DNA of 64,000 bases from Nitratireductor sp. (lineage in GTDB: Bacteria > Pseudomonadota > Alphaproteobacteria > Rhizobiales > Rhizobiaceae), in NCBI GenBank assembly GCA_017854535.1, contig JAFMHL010000009.1:20032-84031 (forward strand), read 5' to 3'. The translations under genes were made by a program, and so were the position numbers. Under the pieces are notes generated by a model. The model saw nothing but the letters and a program-made list of their open reading frames with translations. It was not told the DNA's origin and ran no database searches. Positions 62,250 through 64,000 of the stretch are shown here, piece by piece (position 1 is the stretch's first letter; every line of letters starts with the position of its first letter).

Positions 62250-63445
62250 GCTGAAAAATATTCCTCAAGAAATTTGAGATAGATTGCAGTCAGCGTATCA
62301 AGATCTGAAAGCTCTGTTCGTTCATCCACCTGATGCATGGTTTGGCCTACAAGACCAAACTCAACAACGGGGCAATAGTCTTTGATAAACCGCGCATCGG
62401 ATGTACCACCTCCCGTAGAGAGTTCTGGCGTTTTTCCAGTAACCGAATTGATTGCCGTTGATAACGTATTGATCAATCTGTCATCCTTGGTGAGGAAAAC
62501 CGGGCTAACCCGTCCCAGCCATTCTATCGAATATTCAACAGGGCTGTTTTTGCCTTTGCGGATTAGACCCGCCTTTGCGCCTTTGTCAAAACGTCGGATG
62601 ATTTCGGATTTAACACTATCGCCATCCCAAAGATCATTAAACCGAATGTTAAACCCTGCCGAAGCAGATGCAGCAATAACATTGGTAGCAGGATTTCCCA
62701 CGTCAACAGAGGTGACTTCCAGATTGGTCGGCTGGAACTGATCGGTTCCCTCATCGAACGGTGTTGCCAATAACGCAATCAACAAATCCACCATCCCGTT
62801 CACTGGATTGTCCGACAGATGCGGATAGGCGCAATGGCCTTGCACACCTTTGACCGTGACCCGCCCTGAGAGCGATCCGCGCCGCCCGTTCTTGATCACA
62901 TCGCCAATGGCGCTAGGGTTGGACGGTTCACCTACGATGGATGCGTCCCAAACTTCGCCTTTGGCCTTTGCCCATTTGAGCAATTTATCTGTGCCATTAA
63001 TCGACGGACCTTCTTCATCACCCGTGATGAGAAAGGATATGGAACCCTCAGGCTTGCCGTGTTTTTCCAGGTAAGTTTGGACAGCCCCAAGAAAACAGGC
63101 AATACCGCCCTTCATATCGACAGCTCCGCGCCCATACATGACGCCGTCTTTGATGTCGCCGGAAAACGGACCAAGCGCCCAGTCACTTTCTTTGCCAACG
63201 GGCACCACATCCGTATGGCCTGCAAACATCAAATGGGGACCATCCGTGCCAAGGCGCGTATATAGATTGTCGACGTCTGGTGTATTCTCATCAGAGAAAA
63301 TCATCCGCTCGGCTTTAAAGCCCATTGCTTCGCTGCGCTTTTGTAAATAAGTCAGCGCACCGCCTTCTTCAGGCGTTACAGAAGGGCAGCGAATAAGATC
63401 ACGAAGGATCTCGGCGGTAAGTGTGAGTGTATCTGAATTTTTCAT
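62246..63445 (-). CDS. dapE: succinyl-diaminopimelate desuccinylase
   Basis: Hydrolyses N-succinyl-LL-diaminopimelate in lysine and peptidoglycan synthesis. The 399-residue M20-family enzyme has the zinc motifs MFAGHTDVVPVGKESDW, YGRGAVDMKGGIACFL, TGDEEGPSINGT and a late GGTSDARFIKD with the last ligands near EFGL. DapE is favoured over other M20 enzymes by GHTDVVP and GDEEGPSINGT and by its neighbourhood with truA. It starts with ATG 53 bases after the DUF805 gene on the same strand. Confidence 0.92.
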   Translation of the reverse strand: MKNSDTLTLTAEILRDLIRCPSVTPEEGGALTYLQKRSEAMGFKAERMIFSDENTPDVDNLYTRLGTDGPHLMFAGHTDVVPVGKESDWALGPFSGDIKDGVMYGRGAVDMKGGIACFLGAVQTYLEKHGKPEGSISFLITGDEEGPSINGTDKLLKWAKAKGEVWDASIVGEPSNPSAIGDVIKNGRRGSLSGRVTVKGVQGHCAYPHLSDNPVNGMVDLLIALLATPFDEGTDQFQPTNLEVTSVDVGNPATNVIAASASAGFNIRFNDLWDGDSVKSEIIRRFDKGAKAGLIRKGKNSPVEYSIEWLGRVSPVFLTKDDRLINTLSTAINSVTGKTPELSTGGGTSDARFIKDYCPVVEFGLVGQTMHQVDERTELSDLDTLTAIYLKFLEEYFSA

Positions 63446-63497
63446 ACCGCTTTCCTATTGCGATGCGTTATATCGGTCAATCAAAACCGAATATTGC

Positions 63498-63872
63498 TCA
63501 TCCAAAAGGCGGCGGACCGTGATCATTGGCGTCGGGATAGCTGGGTTTCAGCATTAGATAAAGAAAAATTGCCCAGTTTATCATGGGAACAAAAAGCAAA
63601 GCGATCAGTGCGGCAGGATGATTGAGATCATGCAGACGTTTGATCGACAAAGCGGCTAAGCTCCAGACCAAAAACAACCCGAATGCCATGATAGCAAAGC
63701 CGACCAGCACCTGACGACCCTCATCATCTCCGGCTTGAACCGCCTGGTAAACCAACAAGGTCAGTAATGTCAGCTGTAATAAAACGGCCAGAGCAAAAGA
63801 TTTTCGGGCGATTCGTCCCCTAAATCCGAAGAATAGCCATTTTAGGCTTAATACTGGTCGATCTGCTGCCAT
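63498..63872 (-). CDS. DUF805-family membrane protein
   Basis: A 124-residue inner-membrane protein with the DUF805 pattern: WLFFGFRGRIARKSFALAV near the N-terminus, three to four hydrophobic helices, an internal LAALSIKRLHDLNHP motif and a Pro/Asp-rich tail. Function unknown. The ATG at 63872 is preferred over 63905 because GGTGGG lies just upstream and family members begin at this point. It is upstream of dapE and may share its transcript. Confidence 0.85.
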   Translation of the reverse strand: MAADRPVLSLKWLFFGFRGRIARKSFALAVLLQLTLLTLLVYQAVQAGDDEGRQVLVGFAIMAFGLFLVWSLAALSIKRLHDLNHPAALIALLFVPMINWAIFLYLMLKPSYPDANDHGPPPFG

Positions 63873-64000
63873 ATCCCACCCTATCAAAACTTCAAAATTT
63901 TCCAATATGAAAAATATGCTCGCCTAAAATATTGATAATAAATGATTTTTCTCTCTTGTGACGGAATGCACATCCAAGGGTGTGACGTGTTGTTATGTTC

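Overview
The window comes from a moderately low-GC alphaproteobacterium, most likely a marine member of the Hyphomicrobiales (Rhizobiales). The evidence is gene content and order: a 4.5S-type SRP RNA next to dnaX-ybaB-recR, the def-fmt-truA group with dapE nearby, a Caulobacter/rhizobium-type cpa/tad pilus locus, a yejABEF operon and a TIGR02281-type aspartic protease. Genus cannot be fixed from sequence alone. Nothing looks like a prophage, insertion sequence or CRISPR array, and I found no tRNA or rRNA gene.

Layout. 1-483 is the start of an iron-containing alcohol dehydrogenase that runs off the left edge. 645-8070 is a tightly coupled operon for nucleoside uptake and breakdown: ABC ATPase, a VOC-family gene, two permeases, cytidine deaminase, purine nucleoside phosphorylase, deoxyribose-phosphate aldolase and thymidine phosphorylase. 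A TetR/DUF1772 divergent pair follows (8081-9339). 9344-14590, on the minus strand, adds deoB, add, upp, an aspartic protease and a phosphomannomutase-type gene broken by one in-frame TGA. Together these genes take nucleosides to bases plus pentose phosphate, and the latter to acetaldehyde and glyceraldehyde 3-phosphate.

14780-15787 is an orphan PhnD-like binding protein. 15867-28713 is the Flp/Tad pilus locus: two TadE-like minor pilins and a CpaC N-terminal-like protein on the minus strand, flp, cpaA-F, tadB and tadC on the plus strand, and tadD on the minus strand. TTAA-type half sites in its intergenic regions suggest CtrA control. 28825-31541 holds an M17 aminopeptidase, a MarR regulator and an NlpC/P60 hydrolase. 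31554-38377 is a peptide ABC transporter operon (yejABEF) followed by a ghrA-like reductase. 38504-42897 holds a membrane cytochrome c, kdsB, pheA, a class II HMG-CoA reductase and an unknown membrane protein.

43039-47568 holds nudC, a HIT protein, SRP RNA, dnaX, ybaB and recR. 47576-51066 holds a class V aminotransferase and a DEAD-box helicase. 51240-53365 is the most accessory-looking stretch: a secreted spondin_N/DM13 pair, 540 bases without a convincing gene, and a TIR-domain gene that looks 5'-truncated. 53543-57226 is rmuC, def (with an unusual acidic insertion), fmt and truA. 57223-62249 is a gene block lying between truA and dapE: a methyltransferase, a PPOX-family flavoprotein, and a three-gene set of diaminopropionate ammonia-lyase, M24 hydrolase and Asp/Glu-racemase-family enzyme that looks like an uncharacterised amino-acid-derivative catabolic module. 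The window ends with dapE and a DUF805 membrane protein.
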